A stretch of 64,000 nucleotides of DNA from Microbispora corallina (GCF_016863035.1 NZ_BOOC01000036.1:1-64000), one strand, 5' to 3'. Positions 31,455 through 46,119 are shown, counted from the stretch's first letter. Notes: a model not told the origin generated them from the sequence alone. Program-made: numbers and translations.

Positions 31455-31531
31455 TGGTGGGGCTACCAGGACTTGAACCTGGGACCTCTTCCTTATCAGG
31501 GAAGCGCTCTAACCGACTGAGCTATAGCCCC
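31455..31531 (-). tRNA. tRNA-Ile (GAT anticodon)
   Basis: Read on the minus strand: acceptor GGGGCTA, D arm GCTCAGTCGGTTAGAGC, anticodon loop CTGATAA with anticodon GAT, T loop GTTCAAGTC, acceptor TAGCCCC, discriminator A and encoded CCA. The length is 77 nt with CCA. In many actinobacteria tRNA-Ile near gyrA is followed by tRNA-Ala; no tRNA-Ala is seen here, and a terminator follows instead. Confidence 0.98.
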
Positions 31532-31718
31532 GCGACGCGCATCGAACGTTACCGCATCCGTTTTCCGGAGGCGAATCGCCGACCGATCGAGGTAAAGCTT
31601 ACCGTGTCCCTCCGGTGCTCGCGCCGCCCACCGGCGGCGGGCGCGCGGCCCACCGGAAGCGAGGAACCCGGCCCACCGGTACGGCCGCCGCCCGGGTGGG
31701 CGGCAGCCGTACGGGAGA

Positions 31719-32872
31719 CTACTCGGCCTCGCTGAAGGTGACCTCGACGCCGCCCACGAGGTCGGCGGACACGTTGTAGATCACCGCGCCCAGCGTGGAC
31801 AGGGCCGTGATGAGCACGACGTTGAGAGCGCCGAGCAGGGCCGTGTACCCGAGGATGCGGACCGGGTCGAACCAGCCGCTGATATCCAGCGCTGTGGACG
31901 CCTTGCCGCCGTCGCCCGTCGTGAGCTGGGTGACGGCGTCGGTGATGGACGAGAACACGCCGAGGGCCGACAGGACGCCGTACAGGACGGCGACAGCCAC
32001 GAACAGCACGACGAAGCAGACGAGCGCCACGACGAAGCTGAACTTCATGGCCGACCACGGCTCGATGCGGCGCAGGACGAGGTGGGCCTTGCGGGGGGCG
32101 CGGACGCCGGCCTTCCTGTCCTTGCCCGAATCGTTCTTCTTGCCGGTGCGCTCGGCCGTGCCGAAGCTGAGGCCGTGGACCGCGCCGTCCACCGGCGCGC
32201 CGTCCACGGTGGACGGGCGGGCCGGCGCCCCGGGAGCGGCGGCCGCCGCCCGAGCCGAGGCGACGGACGGGGTGGAGGCGGACGCGGAGGAGACCGGCGA
32301 GGTCGCGGACGACGGCCGCGCGGACGCGGAGCCCGTCGCCGGACGCGCGGCCGAGGACGACGTGCCCGCCCCCGGCCGGACGGCCGAAGACGAGGACGAG
32401 GACGAGGACGACGAGGACGAGGACGACGGCCGGGCGGCCGGGGACGACGAGGACCCCGGCGCCGGACGTGTGCCCGCCGCCGACGCCGACGAGGCCGACG
32501 GTGAGGAGGCCGACGCGGAGGTGGTGGACGTCGTCGACGACGTCGTGGTGCTCCGGGCGGTGGCCGGCTTGCTGAACGGCGCCGTCGGCTCGGCGCCGGT
32601 CACCGGCTTGGCGTCGCCCGGCTTGTCCCCGTCCTTGGCCGGCTGCTGCTTCCACGGCTGGTCGCCGGCGGACGTCCGGATGCGGACGGTCTCCTCCGGC
32701 TTCGCCGTGTCTGCGGCCGTGTCGTTCTCCTCGGAAGCCACCTTGGGGACGCTACCGTCATCCTGCACCCGGGCGGTAACGCCGTCCCTCATGGATGACG
32801 ACGACGCCGGGCGGGCGGCCCCGGACGGTTTCTTCTTGGGCGCGCCGGACGTCCGCGGCCTGCCGGTGTCGC

Positions 32873-32876
<4 letters not shown>
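31719..32876 (-). CDS. DUF3566 membrane protein with Ser-rich N-terminal region
   Basis: A 385-residue protein always found next to gyrA in actinobacteria. Residues 1-260 are disordered and dominated by Ser, Ala, Pro and Thr, with one run of about 14 serines (coded at about 32385-32430). The C-terminal DUF3566 domain starts at [40 protein letters not shown] and has a second helical stretch [43 protein letters not shown]. The role is unknown; a membrane-anchored scaffold is possible. It overlaps the gyrA stop codon by 4 nt (ATGA), so it is translationally coupled to gyrA. Confidence 0.85.
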
Positions 32877-35377
<2,501 letters not shown>

Positions 35378-35402
35378 GAAGAGTCCTTTTGCCTATCCCT
35401 GC

Positions 35403-37682
<2,280 letters not shown>

Positions 37683-38213
37683 TCACCCGTAGGTGTCGCC
37701 GGGTCCCTGGCTGCCGCGGACCCGCAGGCCGCCTCCCTGCCGGGGACCGGCGTTCGGCCCGCGCACCTTCACCCGTGTGACCGTACCCGGGCCCAGCTCC
37801 TCGTTCAGCCGCTTGACCAGCGTCGACGCCAGCAGCCGCACCTGCGTCGCCCAGGCCGTGGAGTCGGCGGCCACGATCACCTCGCCGTCCTCGAAGCTCT
37901 CGGGGACGGTGTGCGCGGCGAGGTCGGGGCCCACGATGTCGTGCCAGCGGCCGAACACCCCGCCCACCGCGACCGGCTGCTCCCAGCCCCGGTCGGCGAG
38001 CAGGTCGCGGATCGCCTTCCCGAACGGCAACGGGTCGCCGGAATCCCTGCGGGGAGCGCCGGAGCCGGACCGGCGGCGCGGCTCGGACCGGGGGAGCTGG
38101 CCGCGCCGGACCGCGTCGGCCTTCGCCTGGGCCAGCTTCTCGCGGGCCATGGCCGCGCCGCGGGCCGTCGCGCCGTCCGGGGACTGTCCACCGCCTGTGG
38201 ATTCAGCGGACAC
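37683..38213 (-). CDS. dciA: DUF721/DciA-family protein
   Basis: A 176-residue protein of the DUF721/DciA family. In bacteria without DnaC or DnaI, DciA helps load or start the replicative helicase DnaB. The N-terminal third is a basic linker ([25 protein letters not shown]). The DUF721 domain follows at about 62-155 ([70 protein letters not shown]...KVRGP). It is overlapped by recF by 11 nt, a usual arrangement in actinobacteria. DnaB-loading function is known from the family and inferred here. Confidence 0.85.
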   Translation of the reverse strand: MSAESTGGGQSPDGATARGAAMAREKLAQAKADAVRRGQLPRSEPRRRSGSGAPRRDSGDPLPFGKAIRDLLADRGWEQPVAVGGVFGRWHDIVGPDLAAHTVPESFEDGEVIVAADSTAWATQVRLLASTLVKRLNEELGPGTVTRVKVRGPNAGPRQGGGLRVRGSQGPGDTYG

Positions 38214-39399
38214 GGGTCACACTCCCTTCGCGCACGTCGAACCGGGCGCCGGCGAGCTCCGGCGGGACGTCGTCCGGGACGGCGGCGGTGATGAGCACCT
38301 GCTCGGCCGGGGCGACGATCTCGGTGAGCCGCCTGCGGCGCTGGCTGTCGAGCTCGGCGAACACGTCGTCGAGGATGAGCACGGGGTCGCCGCCGTCCGA
38401 ACGGAGCAGGTCGTAGGCCGCGAGCCGCAGGGCCAGGGCGAACGACCACGACTCGCCGTGGCTGGCGTAGCCGCGTGCCGGCAGCTCGCCCAGCCGCAGC
38501 AGCAGGTCGTCGCGGTGCGGGCCGACCAGCGTGACGCCCCGCTCCAGCTCCGCCTGCCGGACCTCGGCGAGGGCCGCTCTGAGGCGTTCGGCAAGGGCTT
38601 CCCGGTTTGTCCCCAGGTTGGGGATATCTGTGGACAACGTGCTCTCGTCCGATCCGCGGTACTCCAGGTCGGCCAGTCCGGACGAGGGGGCCAGGGTGGC
38701 GTACGCCTTGGCGGCCAGCGGGCGCAGCGCCTCGACAAGCTCGAGCCGCCCCGCGAGCAGCTCCGCGCCGTGTCGCACGAGGTGGGCGTCCCAGACCTCC
38801 AGTGTGGTCAGCGGGTCGCCCGCGCCGGCGGAGGCGAACGCCGCCTCGTCGTCCTGCCTGCGGGGACCGCGCCTGCGCCCGGCCCGCGTCGCGGCCGCCG
38901 TGCGCAGCAGGGCGTTGCGCTGCTTGAGCACGCGCTCGTAGTCGGCCCGCACGCCCGCGTAGCGGGGGGCGCGGGCCACCAGCAGCTCGTCCAGGAAGCG
39001 CCGCCGCTCGGACGGGTCGCCCTTCACCAGGGCCAGGTCCTCGGGGGCGAACAGCACGGTCCGCAGCAGGCCGAGGGCGTCGCGCGGCCGGGAGACGGGG
39101 GAGCGGTTGACCCTGGCCCGGTTGGCCCGGCCCGGGTTGATCTCCAGCTCGATCAGCGCGCGGCGGTCGTCCCTGACCACGAGGGCGCGGACGACCGCGC
39201 GCTGCGCGCCGTGCCGTACGAGCGGGGCGTCGGTGGCGACCCGGTGGCTCGAGTGCGTGGCCACGTACCCCAGGGCCTCGACGAGGTTGGTCTTGCCCTG
39301 CCCGTTCGGCCCGACGAAGGCGGTCGTCCCCGGCTCCAGCTCGATCTCGACGCCCGGGTAGGACCGGAAGTCGGTGAGGGACAGGCTGGCCACGTGCAC
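38203..39399 (-). CDS. recF: DNA replication and repair protein RecF
   Basis: A 398-residue SMC-like ATPase of the RecFOR pathway that aids loading of RecA at gaps. Walker A is [19 protein letters not shown] (about 30-40), the ABC-type signature lies near [17 protein letters not shown], and Walker B is [14 protein letters not shown]. It begins [24 protein letters not shown], the conserved RecF start with F-R-S/N-Y. The length is normal. It lies between gnd and the DUF721 gene as in other actinobacteria; a DnaA-box 9-mer lies inside it at 38629-38637. Confidence 0.96.
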   Translation of the reverse strand: MHVASLSLTDFRSYPGVEIELEPGTTAFVGPNGQGKTNLVEALGYVATHSSHRVATDAPLVRHGAQRAVVRALVVRDDRRALIELEINPGRANRARVNRSPVSRPRDALGLLRTVLFAPEDLALVKGDPSERRRFLDELLVARAPRYAGVRADYERVLKQRNALLRTAAATRAGRRRGPRRQDDEAAFASAGAGDPLTTLEVWDAHLVRHGAELLAGRLELVEALRPLAAKAYATLAPSSGLADLEYRGSDESTLSTDIPNLGTNREALAERLRAALAEVRQAELERGVTLVGPHRDDLLLRLGELPARGYASHGESWSFALALRLAAYDLLRSDGGDPVLILDDVFAELDSQRRRRLTEIVAPAEQVLITAAVPDDVPPELAGARFDVREGSVTRVR

Positions 39400-39558
39400 G
39401 CCCGCAAGGCTAGTACCCGCCGCCCGGGCCCCGTGTGCCGAAGGCGGGCAGACCCGCCCACGGCACGTCCCGCGAGCGGACCCGCGCCCCGCACATGGCC
39501 GTCCACAGGCTGTGGAAATCCCCGGCGGACGCCTCCGGCCCCTGAGACGGTGACCGGG

Positions 39559-40512
39559 TCAGCGCTCGGCTTCGGCGGGCGGGGTGACGTCCGCGCCCGG
39601 GGAGTCGGCGCCCTTCGCCTTCTGGCCCTCGACCGAGGCGACCGCGTGGCCGCCGAACTGGTTGCGCAGGGCCGCGACCATCTTCATGGCCGGGGAGTCG
39701 GTCTGGCGGGACGCGAAGCGGGCGTACAGGGACGCCGTGATGGCCGGCAGCGGGACCGCGTGGTCCACGGCCGCCTGGACCGTCCACCGGCCCTCGCCCG
39801 AGTCCTCCGCGTAGCCCTTGAGCTCGGCGAGGTCGGGGTCCGCCTCCAGCGCGCGGACGAGCAGGTCCAGCAGCCACGAGCGGATGACCGTGCCGTGCCG
39901 CCAGCTCTTGAACGTCCCGGGGACGTCGGTGACGGCGTCGCTGGCCTCCAGCAGCTCCCAGCCCTCGGCGAAGGCCTGCATCATGCCGTACTCGATGCCG
40001 TTGTGGACCATCTTCGCGAAGTGGCCGGCGCCGACCCCGCCGGCGTGGACGAAGCCGTCCTCGCCCTCGGGCTTCAGCGTGTCGAAGATCGGCATGAGCC
40101 GCTGGACGTGGGCGTCCTCGCCGCCCACCATGAGCGCGTAGCCGTAGTCGATGCCCCAGACGCCGCCGCTGACACCGACGTCGACGAAGCCGAGGCCCCG
40201 CGCGGCCAGGTCGGCGGCGTGCCGCTGGTCGTCCTTGTAGTGCGAGTTGCCGCCGTCGATCACGATGTCGCCCTCGGACAGCAGGTCGCGGAGCTGGTCG
40301 ACGGTGGCGCGGGTCGGCTGCCCGGCCGGGACCATCACCCAGACGGCACGCGGCGCCTCGAGCCGGTCGACGAGCTCCTTCAGGCTCCCGACGTCACTGA
40401 TGGCGGGGTCGCGGTCGTACCCCACCACGTCGTGACCGCCCCGGCGGAGGCGCTGGGCCATGTTCCCGCCCATCTTGCCGAGCCCGATCATCCCGATCTG
40501 CATTGGAGCCAC
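39559..40512 (-). CDS. gnd: 6-phosphogluconate dehydrogenase, decarboxylating (short NAD-type)
   Basis: A 317-residue enzyme of the oxidative pentose phosphate route, converting 6-phosphogluconate to ribulose 5-phosphate and CO2. The cofactor motif MQIGMIGLGKMGGNMAQRLRRGGHDVVGYDRD has an acidic residue after the second strand, where NADP-type enzymes have Asn-Arg, so NAD preference is inferred. The 6PGDH signature VIDGGNSHYKDDQR and catalytic Lys region GAGHFAKMVHNGIEYGMMQA are intact. At 317 residues it belongs to the short class, lacking the long C-terminal tail. It lies between recF and dnaN, as in Streptomyces, and is probably independently transcribed. Confidence 0.92.
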   Translation of the reverse strand: MAPMQIGMIGLGKMGGNMAQRLRRGGHDVVGYDRDPAISDVGSLKELVDRLEAPRAVWVMVPAGQPTRATVDQLRDLLSEGDIVIDGGNSHYKDDQRHAADLAARGLGFVDVGVSGGVWGIDYGYALMVGGEDAHVQRLMPIFDTLKPEGEDGFVHAGGVGAGHFAKMVHNGIEYGMMQAFAEGWELLEASDAVTDVPGTFKSWRHGTVIRSWLLDLLVRALEADPDLAELKGYAEDSGEGRWTVQAAVDHAVPLPAITASLYARFASRQTDSPAMKMVAALRNQFGGHAVASVEGQKAKGADSPGADVTPPAEAER

Positions 40513-40606
40513 CCCTCAACATCTCACTCGACCACGAGGCACGCGTACCCGCACATAGAGGGTCCATGCCAACGGGAGATGGTACGCCCGGGGTTGTCCG
40601 GGGCCG

Positions 40607-41746
40607 TCAGCTGGACAGGCGGATGGGCATGATCAGGTATCGGTAGTCCTCCGTGACCCCGTCGTCCACAGGCTTGCCGCCGGTGAGGATGGCCGGCTTG
40701 GTCGGCGTGGTGAACTGCAGGCGTGCCACGTCGGAGTCGATCGCCCCCAGCCCCTCCAGGAGGAACTGGTGGTTGAACGCGATGTTGATCTCGTCGCCGT
40801 CGAACTCCACCGGCAGCGCCTCCACCGCCTGGGCCTCGTCGCCGCTGCCCGCCTCCAGGACGACCTCGCCGCCCCGGAAGGCCAGCCGCACCGGCGTGTT
40901 CCGCTCGGCCACCAGCGCGACGCGCTTGACCGCCTCGACGAACGACCCTGTGGACAGATCGGCCCGCGCGGAGAACTCGGTGGGCAGCAGCGAACGGTAC
41001 TTGGGGAACTCGGGGTCGAGGAGCCGCGTCGTGGTCCGCCGGCCCGCGCTGGAGAACCCGATCATCCCCTCGCCGGTGCCGCCGGCCGAGCTGAGCGCGA
41101 TCTCCACCTCCGCGCCGGTGCCGCCGAGCGCCTTGGCCGTGTCCGCGAGCGTACGGCCGGGGATCATGGCGATCGCCTGGAAGTCGGGCTGCTCAGGCTG
41201 CCACTTCAGCTCCCGCACGGCCAGGCGGTAGCGGTCGGTGGCGGCCAGCGTGACCGTGTCGCCCTCGATCTCCATGCGGACGCCCGTGAGCATGGGCAGC
41301 GTGTCGTCCTTGCCCGCCGCGACGGCCACCTGGCCGACGGCGGAGGCGAACACGTCGCTGCCGACCCGGCCCGCGGCCGGCGGCATGGCCGGCAGGGAGG
41401 GGTAGTCCTCCACAGGCATCGTCAACAGGGTGAACCGCGCGCTGCCGCACGTGACGACGGCCTTGGCGCCGTCCACCACCAGCTCGACCGGCTGCGCGGG
41501 CAGGGCGCGGGTGATCTCGGCGAGGAGCTTGCCGCTGACGAGCACCACACCCGGGTCGCCCGTCTGCAGGTCGAGGGTCACCTCGGCGGAGACCTCGTAG
41601 TCGAAGCCCGACAGCTTCAGCTGCTGGTCGTCGGTCACCTCGAGCCGCATGCCGGCGAGGACCGGCACCGACGGACGGGCCGGAAGGCTCCGCGCCGTCC
41701 ACGCCACGGCTTCGGCGAGCACGTCGCGCTCGATCCGGAACATCAC
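40607..41746 (-). CDS. dnaN: DNA polymerase III beta sliding clamp
   Basis: A 379-residue ring-forming clamp. The three repeated domains are visible: RIERDVLAEAVAWTARSLPARPSVPVLAGMRLEV (domain I), RVGSDVFASAVGQVAVAAGKDDTLPMLTGVRMEIEG (domain II) and LSTGSFVEAVKRVALVAERNTPVRLAF (domain III). It ends with DYRYLIMPIRL, the C-terminal hook near the protein-binding cleft. The GTG at 41746 aligns with family starts, with AGGAGG 9 nt upstream; the ATG 3 nt on is an alternative. It is transcribed away from oriC, and several TCCACA-type DnaA-box-like sequences occur in it. Confidence 0.97.
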   Translation of the reverse strand: MMFRIERDVLAEAVAWTARSLPARPSVPVLAGMRLEVTDDQQLKLSGFDYEVSAEVTLDLQTGDPGVVLVSGKLLAEITRALPAQPVELVVDGAKAVVTCGSARFTLLTMPVEDYPSLPAMPPAAGRVGSDVFASAVGQVAVAAGKDDTLPMLTGVRMEIEGDTVTLAATDRYRLAVRELKWQPEQPDFQAIAMIPGRTLADTAKALGGTGAEVEIALSSAGGTGEGMIGFSSAGRRTTTRLLDPEFPKYRSLLPTEFSARADLSTGSFVEAVKRVALVAERNTPVRLAFRGGEVVLEAGSGDEAQAVEALPVEFDGDEINIAFNHQFLLEGLGAIDSDVARLQFTTPTKPAILTGGKPVDDGVTEDYRYLIMPIRLSS

Positions 41747-41873
41747 GGGGATCAGCCTCCTGGGTGTCGCTGCATCGTCAAGTGTTCACTCTCCCGCACC
41801 TGGGCGCGTGGAGAACCCTTCTATGGTTCTTCGGTTCTTTGGAGAGAGAGATATAGGTCATCTCATTAGGGGC

Positions 41874-42261
41874 GGTGGATATGTGGATGTCGAGCATCTT
41901 CGCAGGTCAGGCGGCGACTTTCATCCACCGCCGGTGTGGGGACGGGGTGGATGCGCCCCCTGTGGCCTGTGAGGTTCGCGGCCGTCCCCACACCCGTTCC
42001 CCAGGAGAGCAGGCCTTCGTCCACGAGTAATCCACGATGTTTCCACCGGTTGTCCACGGGAAAGAAGAGGCCTTTGGGGGTGCTGTGACGAGATCCCACA
42101 GGGCGTCCCCAGGTCGTCCACGGGTCTTCCCCAAGCCGTCCCCAGGCTTTCCCCATGTTCGTCCCCATGCCGGCGCGGCCTATTTCCGGGAGCTGATTGA
42201 GTGGTGACGACCGGATGGCCGCGTCACGGGCATCCGGTTCTGATCCACAGAGATATCCACA
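41874..42261. other. oriC: Chromosomal origin oriC (DnaA-box cluster between dnaN and dnaA)
   Basis: At least eight DnaA-box 9-mers close to TTGTCCACA lie here: TGTGGATGT 41882-41890 (reverse), TCGTCCACG 42017-42025, TAATCCACG 42028-42036, TTGTCCACG 42050-42058, TCGTCCACG 42114-42122, TGATCCACA 42241-42249 and ATATCCACA 42253-42261, plus degenerate copies such as GGTGGATAT at 41874. The flank at 41841-41870 is relatively AT- and purine-rich and may unwind. Position between dnaN and dnaA is the usual place of oriC in actinobacteria. DnaA boxes also occur beyond its right end. Confidence 0.85.
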
Positions 42262-42270
42262 GGCTGTGTA

Positions 42271-43821
42271 TCACGTGTTGCGCGCGCGCTGCTTTACGCG
42301 CGTCGTCAACTCGTTGACCTGGTTGTACATCGACCGGCGCTCGGCCATGAGAGACCGGATCTTGCGCTCGGCGTGCATGACCGTGGTGTGGTCGCGGCCG
42401 CCGAACTGCTGTCCGATCTTCGGCAGCGACAGGTCGGTGAGCTCGCGGGCCAGGTACATCGCGATCTGACGGGCCGTCACCAGTGCCCGCGAGCGGGAGC
42501 CCCCGCACAGGTCGTCCAGGGAGACCCCGAAGTACTCCGCGGTCGTGGACATGATGAGGGAGATGGTGATCTCGGGGCTCGCGTCCTCGCTGATCAGGTC
42601 CTTGAGGACGATCTCGGCGAGCTGGATGTCCACAGACTGCCGGTTGAGGCTGGCGAACGCGGTGACCCGGATCAGCGCCCCCTCCAGCTCGCGGATGTTG
42701 GTGGCGATGCGGCTGGCGATGTACTCCAGCACGTCGGGCGGCGCGGCCAGGCCCTCCTGGATCGCCTTCTTGCGCAGGATCGCGATGCGGGTCTCCAGCT
42801 CGGGCGGCTGGACGTCTGTGATCAGACCCCACTCGAACCGGTTGCGGAGCCGGTCCTCCAGCGTGACCAGCTGCTTCGGCGCGCGGTCGCTGGAGATGAC
42901 GATCTGCTTGCTGGCGTTGTGGAGGGTGTTGAAGGTGTGGAAGAACTCCTCCTGCGTCTGCTCCTTGCCCTCAAGGAACTGGATGTCGTCCACAAGGAGG
43001 ATGTCGACCGCGCGGTACCGGGAGCGGAACCCGTCGGCCTTGTGGTCGCGGATGGAGTTGATGAAGTCGTTGGTGAACTCCTCGGAGCTCACGTACCGCA
43101 CCCGGGCGCCGTCGTACAGGCTCTGCGCGTAGTGGCCGATCGCGTGCAGCAGGTGGGTCTTCCCCAGCCCGGAGTCGCCGTAGATGAACAGCGGGTTGTA
43201 CGCCTTGGCGGGCGCCTCGGCCACCGCGACGGCCGCTGCGTGGGCGAAGCGGTTGCTCGCGCCGATGACGAAGGTCTCGAAGGTGTACTTGGCGTTGAGC
43301 CGCGCCGGCTCGCCGCCGCCGGTCCGTCCGCCGCGGGCGTCCCAGCGGTTCTGCGCGGGCTCCGGCTTGGGCGCGGGCGGCGGCTCAGGGGAGTATCCAC
43401 CGGGCCGCGGCGGCTGCTGGGGATGCTGTGGATATTGCGGGCCGCCGTTGGGTCCCGAATCATGCTGAACCGGCCCCTCGTCGCCTAACGCGAACCCCTG
43501 GGCCTGGGGACGATGCTGTGGATAATCCGTGGACGAGGGCCGCTGGTCGGCGGCCTGGCCCGACGCGCTCGGGTCCACCATCACGGCGATCCGAACCGGA
43601 CGGCCGAGCTCCTGGGACAGCGCGTGCACGATCAGCGGGCGCAGCCGTACCTCCAGGACCTCCTTGGCGAAGTCGTTGGGCGCGGCCAGCAGGATCGTGT
43701 CGTTGATCAGGCCGGAGGGCTGCGTCATCTGGAGGAACGCGCGCTGCTGTCCCGAGACGCCCTCGTCGAGCAGGGTCCCGAGCGCCCGAGCCCATACAGC
43801 GTTGAGATCGACGCCTTCCAT
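42271..43821 (-). CDS. dnaA: Chromosomal replication initiator DnaA
   Basis: A 516-residue initiator that binds DnaA boxes and unwinds oriC. Domain I (about 1-85) is followed by a Pro/Gln-rich linker (domain II, about 90-165: [23 protein letters not shown]). Domain III is AAA+ with Walker [14 protein letters not shown] and Walker [15 protein letters not shown]. Domain IV ends with the DNA-binding signature [15 protein letters not shown]. The long linker is typical for actinomycetes, and it contains DnaA-box 9-mers in its DNA. ATG 43821 has GGAGGAGGGG upstream. It is transcribed toward oriC and dnaN. Confidence 0.97.
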   Translation of the reverse strand: MEGVDLNAVWARALGTLLDEGVSGQQRAFLQMTQPSGLINDTILLAAPNDFAKEVLEVRLRPLIVHALSQELGRPVRIAVMVDPSASGQAADQRPSSTDYPQHRPQAQGFALGDEGPVQHDSGPNGGPQYPQHPQQPPRPGGYSPEPPPAPKPEPAQNRWDARGGRTGGGEPARLNAKYTFETFVIGASNRFAHAAAVAVAEAPAKAYNPLFIYGDSGLGKTHLLHAIGHYAQSLYDGARVRYVSSEEFTNDFINSIRDHKADGFRSRYRAVDILLVDDIQFLEGKEQTQEEFFHTFNTLHNASKQIVISSDRAPKQLVTLEDRLRNRFEWGLITDVQPPELETRIAILRKKAIQEGLAAPPDVLEYIASRIATNIRELEGALIRVTAFASLNRQSVDIQLAEIVLKDLISEDASPEITISLIMSTTAEYFGVSLDDLCGGSRSRALVTARQIAMYLARELTDLSLPKIGQQFGGRDHTTVMHAERKIRSLMAERRSMYNQVNELTTRVKQRARNT

Positions 43822-43921
43822 GGCTCGGCCCCTCCTCCCATTGCGCGGCCCCCGCCCGCCCGCCGCGATCCTTCTCCGTCAACCCGCCTCCGGGACCTCC
43901 GGCCCGGCCGGGACCCACAGG

Positions 43922-44052
43922 TGATCCACATGAGATCCACAAGATGTGCACAGTCCGCGCGCTCTCCCCGGGCACATCCACGCTGATGGAGGGAAGAGCC
44001 GGAGGGCCGACAGTAGCGGTGCGCGCGACTTGCGTTCAAGGCGTTGTCCACA
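43922..44052. other. Second DnaA-box cluster between dnaA and rpmH
   Basis: TGATCCACA at 43922-43930, AGATCCACA at 43933-43941 and the perfect consensus TTGTCCACA at 44044-44052. The gap 43822-44257 (436 bp) otherwise holds the divergent dnaA and rpmH promoters, not placed here. It may control dnaA expression or be an auxiliary part of the origin. Confidence 0.65.
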
Positions 44053-44257
44053 GCCTAGTGGGCCATGGTCGCTCGCCGTACGCGCTTGGGAGCATGGGCT
44101 CTGGTTTGACCAGACCCGGGATGGCCCCGTAACGTGGCCCGGTCGGCTATTCACGCGACGGCTATTTCGCATGCCCGCGCTATTGACGAGCCGCGACCTT
44201 GGAATGTACCGCGCCCGTGGGACCGCCGCGGGCGTACTTGAAGCCTGGAGCCCACCC

Positions 44258-44395
44258 GTGAGCAAGCGTACTTACCAGCCGAACAACCGTCGTCGCGCGA
44301 AGACCCACGGCTTCCGGCTGCGCATGCGCACCCGTGCCGGCCGCGCGATCCTGGCCGCCCGCCGCCGCAAGGGCCGCGCGGAACTGACGGTCTGA
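44258..44395 (+). CDS. rpmH: 50S ribosomal protein L34
   Basis: A 45-residue basic ribosomal protein of the large subunit: [45 protein letters not shown]. It is the canonical actinobacterial L34, rich in Arg/Lys, binding 23S rRNA. The GTG at 44258 has TGGAG about 9 nt upstream. It is the first gene of the rpmH-rnpA-yidD-yidC-jag-rsmG run and is divergent from dnaA. Confidence 0.98.
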   Translation: MSKRTYQPNNRRRAKTHGFRLRMRTRAGRAILAARRRKGRAELTV

Positions 44396-44460
44396 CGACG
44401 CGACGCCGCCCGCCGTGCCCTCGGCCGGTGGGCGGCTCGCCGTACTTCGAAGAAGGCCCG

Positions 44461-44838
44461 GTGCTGCCGTCCGCGTCGCGCATGCGACGGGGTTACGAGT
44501 TCGCCGACGCGATCCGCCGCGGGCGACGCGCCGGGCGTCCCACCCTGGTCGCTCACCTCAACGTGCGCGAGGCCGACGAGCCACCGCTGGTCGGCTTCGT
44601 CGTGAGCAAGGCGGTCGGTGGCGCGGTCGTCAGGAACCAGGTCAAACGCAGGCTGAGACACCTGATGCGGAGCCGTGTGGAGGCGCTGCCGAGAGGTAGC
44701 CTGCTTGTGGTACGCGCCAATCCACCGGCCGCGTCCGCGCGAAGCGAGCACCTGGCCGCCGAACTCGACGTCGCGCTGGATCGTTTACTCCGGCGGCGAG
44801 GGTCCGGATCCCGGACCCCTACGGACGGACGGTCATGA
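44461..44838 (+). CDS. rnpA: Ribonuclease P protein component
   Basis: A 125-residue basic protein that assists the RNase P RNA in 5' trimming of tRNA precursors. The start [24 protein letters not shown] is typical, followed by [25 protein letters not shown], the diagnostic RNR-like basic signature, and [23 protein letters not shown]. The GTG at 44461 is chosen for GAAGAAGG 5 nt upstream; the in-frame start at 44428 adds 11 residues without family support. Its end overlaps yidD in ATGA, so they are coupled. Confidence 0.95.
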   Translation: MLPSASRMRRGYEFADAIRRGRRAGRPTLVAHLNVREADEPPLVGFVVSKAVGGAVVRNQVKRRLRHLMRSRVEALPRGSLLVVRANPPAASARSEHLAAELDVALDRLLRRRGSGSRTPTDGRS

Positions 44839-45143
44839 CTGCGGAGCACCCGGTTCCGGCGCGTCCGGCGAGCGTCGCGCCGCCGGCCGGCCCGGTCGCG
44901 CGCGTCCTGCTCGCGCTGATCAGGTTCTACCGCGCTTTCATCGGTCCCGCCCTTGGACCGCGGTGCCGGTTCGAGCCGTCGTGCAGCGCCTACGGGCTGG
45001 AGGCCATCGCCGTTCACGGCGCCCTTCGTGGGGTATGGCTGACCGTCAGGCGCATCGGGCGGTGCCATCCGTTCCATCCTGGAGGTTTCGACCCGGTGCC
45101 CCCACGCCGAGTCCGGTCTCACGACGAAACGCAAGGGAGCTAG
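44835..45143 (+). CDS. yidD: Membrane-insertion efficiency factor YidD
   Basis: A 102-residue small protein that helps YidC insert membrane proteins. [69 protein letters not shown] contains the three conserved Cys (CRFEPSC and GRCHPF) and the G-G-x-D-P-V-P end of the domain. An N-terminal 20-residue stretch is not conserved. It sits between rnpA and yidC as in most actinobacteria, with ATGA overlap with rnpA. Confidence 0.95.
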   Translation: MTAEHPVPARPASVAPPAGPVARVLLALIRFYRAFIGPALGPRCRFEPSCSAYGLEAIAVHGALRGVWLTVRRIGRCHPFHPGGFDPVPPRRVRSHDETQGS

Positions 45144-45147
45144 CTCG

Positions 45148-46101
45148 GTGGAGCTGCCATTCCTCAATTGGCTGTATACGGCAGTGGCCTGGGTCATCAC
45201 CCAGATCCACTCGGGCTACAGCACCTTCATCCCCTCCAGCAGCGGGTTGAACTGGGCGCTGACGATCATCACGCTGACCGTGGCGATGCGGTTGCTGATC
45301 TTCCCGCTCTTCCTCAAGCAGATGCGCTCGTCGAGGAAGATGCAGGAGCTCGCCCCCAAGGTGCAGGAGCTGCGCAAGAAGTACAAGAACGACAAGCAGC
45401 GCATGAACCAGGAGGTCATGGCGCTGTACCAGTCGGCCGGGGCCAACCCACTGGGCGGCTGCCTCCCGATCGTCGCGCAGTTCCCGATCTTCATCTCGAT
45501 GTTCACCGTGCTGCGGGCCATCGCCGAGGACCGCGTGAGCTTCGGCATGACCAAGGAGCTCGTGGACAGCGCGCGCGCCGCCCACATCATCGGCGCCCCG
45601 CTGCCGGCGAAGTTCTTCGACAGCGCCGAGGTCATCACGAAGCTCGGCGCCGACCCGACGATGACGAAGATCGTCCTCGCCTGCTTCGTCGCGATCAGCT
45701 CCTGCACGACGTTCCTCACCGTCCGGCAGAGCGTCAAGCGCTCGGTGATGCAGATGCCGGACAACCCCATGGCGCAGCAGCAGAAGATCCTGATGTACAT
45801 TTCGCCGCTGTTCGCCGTCTTCAGCCTGAACTTCCAGCTCGGTCTGATCCTCTACTGGGTCACCACCAACCTGTGGACGCTCGGCCAGCAGCACTGGTTC
45901 TACAGCCGCCACCCGATGCCCGTGATCGACGAGAAGGGCAACGTGACGACGCCCGAGCCGACGAACGGGATCTTCACCAAGCTGGTGGGCAAGCCCAAGG
46001 TCGCGACGCCGGAGGCGCCGGCCGAGCCCGCTCCCAAGATCGTCCGTCAGCAGCCGGCGCGGCAGCCGCGCAGCAAGCGCACCGGCAGCAAGAAGTCGTA
46101 G
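45148..46101 (+). CDS. yidC: Membrane protein insertase YidC
   Basis: A 317-residue inner-membrane insertase (Oxa1 superfamily) of the short Gram-positive type. Hydrophobic segments begin at LNWALTIITLTVAMRLLIFPLFLKQM, where the Arg in MRLLIF is the conserved hydrophilic-groove Arg. The cytoplasmic KMQELAPKVQELRKKYKNDKQRMNQEVMALYQ coiled hairpin follows, then further helices including NFQLGLILYWVTTNLWTLGQQHW. The C-terminal tail is basic. The GTG at 45148 has GGGAGC upstream. It is four nt from yidD, so one operon. Confidence 0.96.
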   Translation: MELPFLNWLYTAVAWVITQIHSGYSTFIPSSSGLNWALTIITLTVAMRLLIFPLFLKQMRSSRKMQELAPKVQELRKKYKNDKQRMNQEVMALYQSAGANPLGGCLPIVAQFPIFISMFTVLRAIAEDRVSFGMTKELVDSARAAHIIGAPLPAKFFDSAEVITKLGADPTMTKIVLACFVAISSCTTFLTVRQSVKRSVMQMPDNPMAQQQKILMYISPLFAVFSLNFQLGLILYWVTTNLWTLGQQHWFYSRHPMPVIDEKGNVTTPEPTNGIFTKLVGKPKVATPEAPAEPAPKIVRQQPARQPRSKRTGSKKS

Positions 46102-46119
46102 GAGAAGGAGAGTCCGGAC

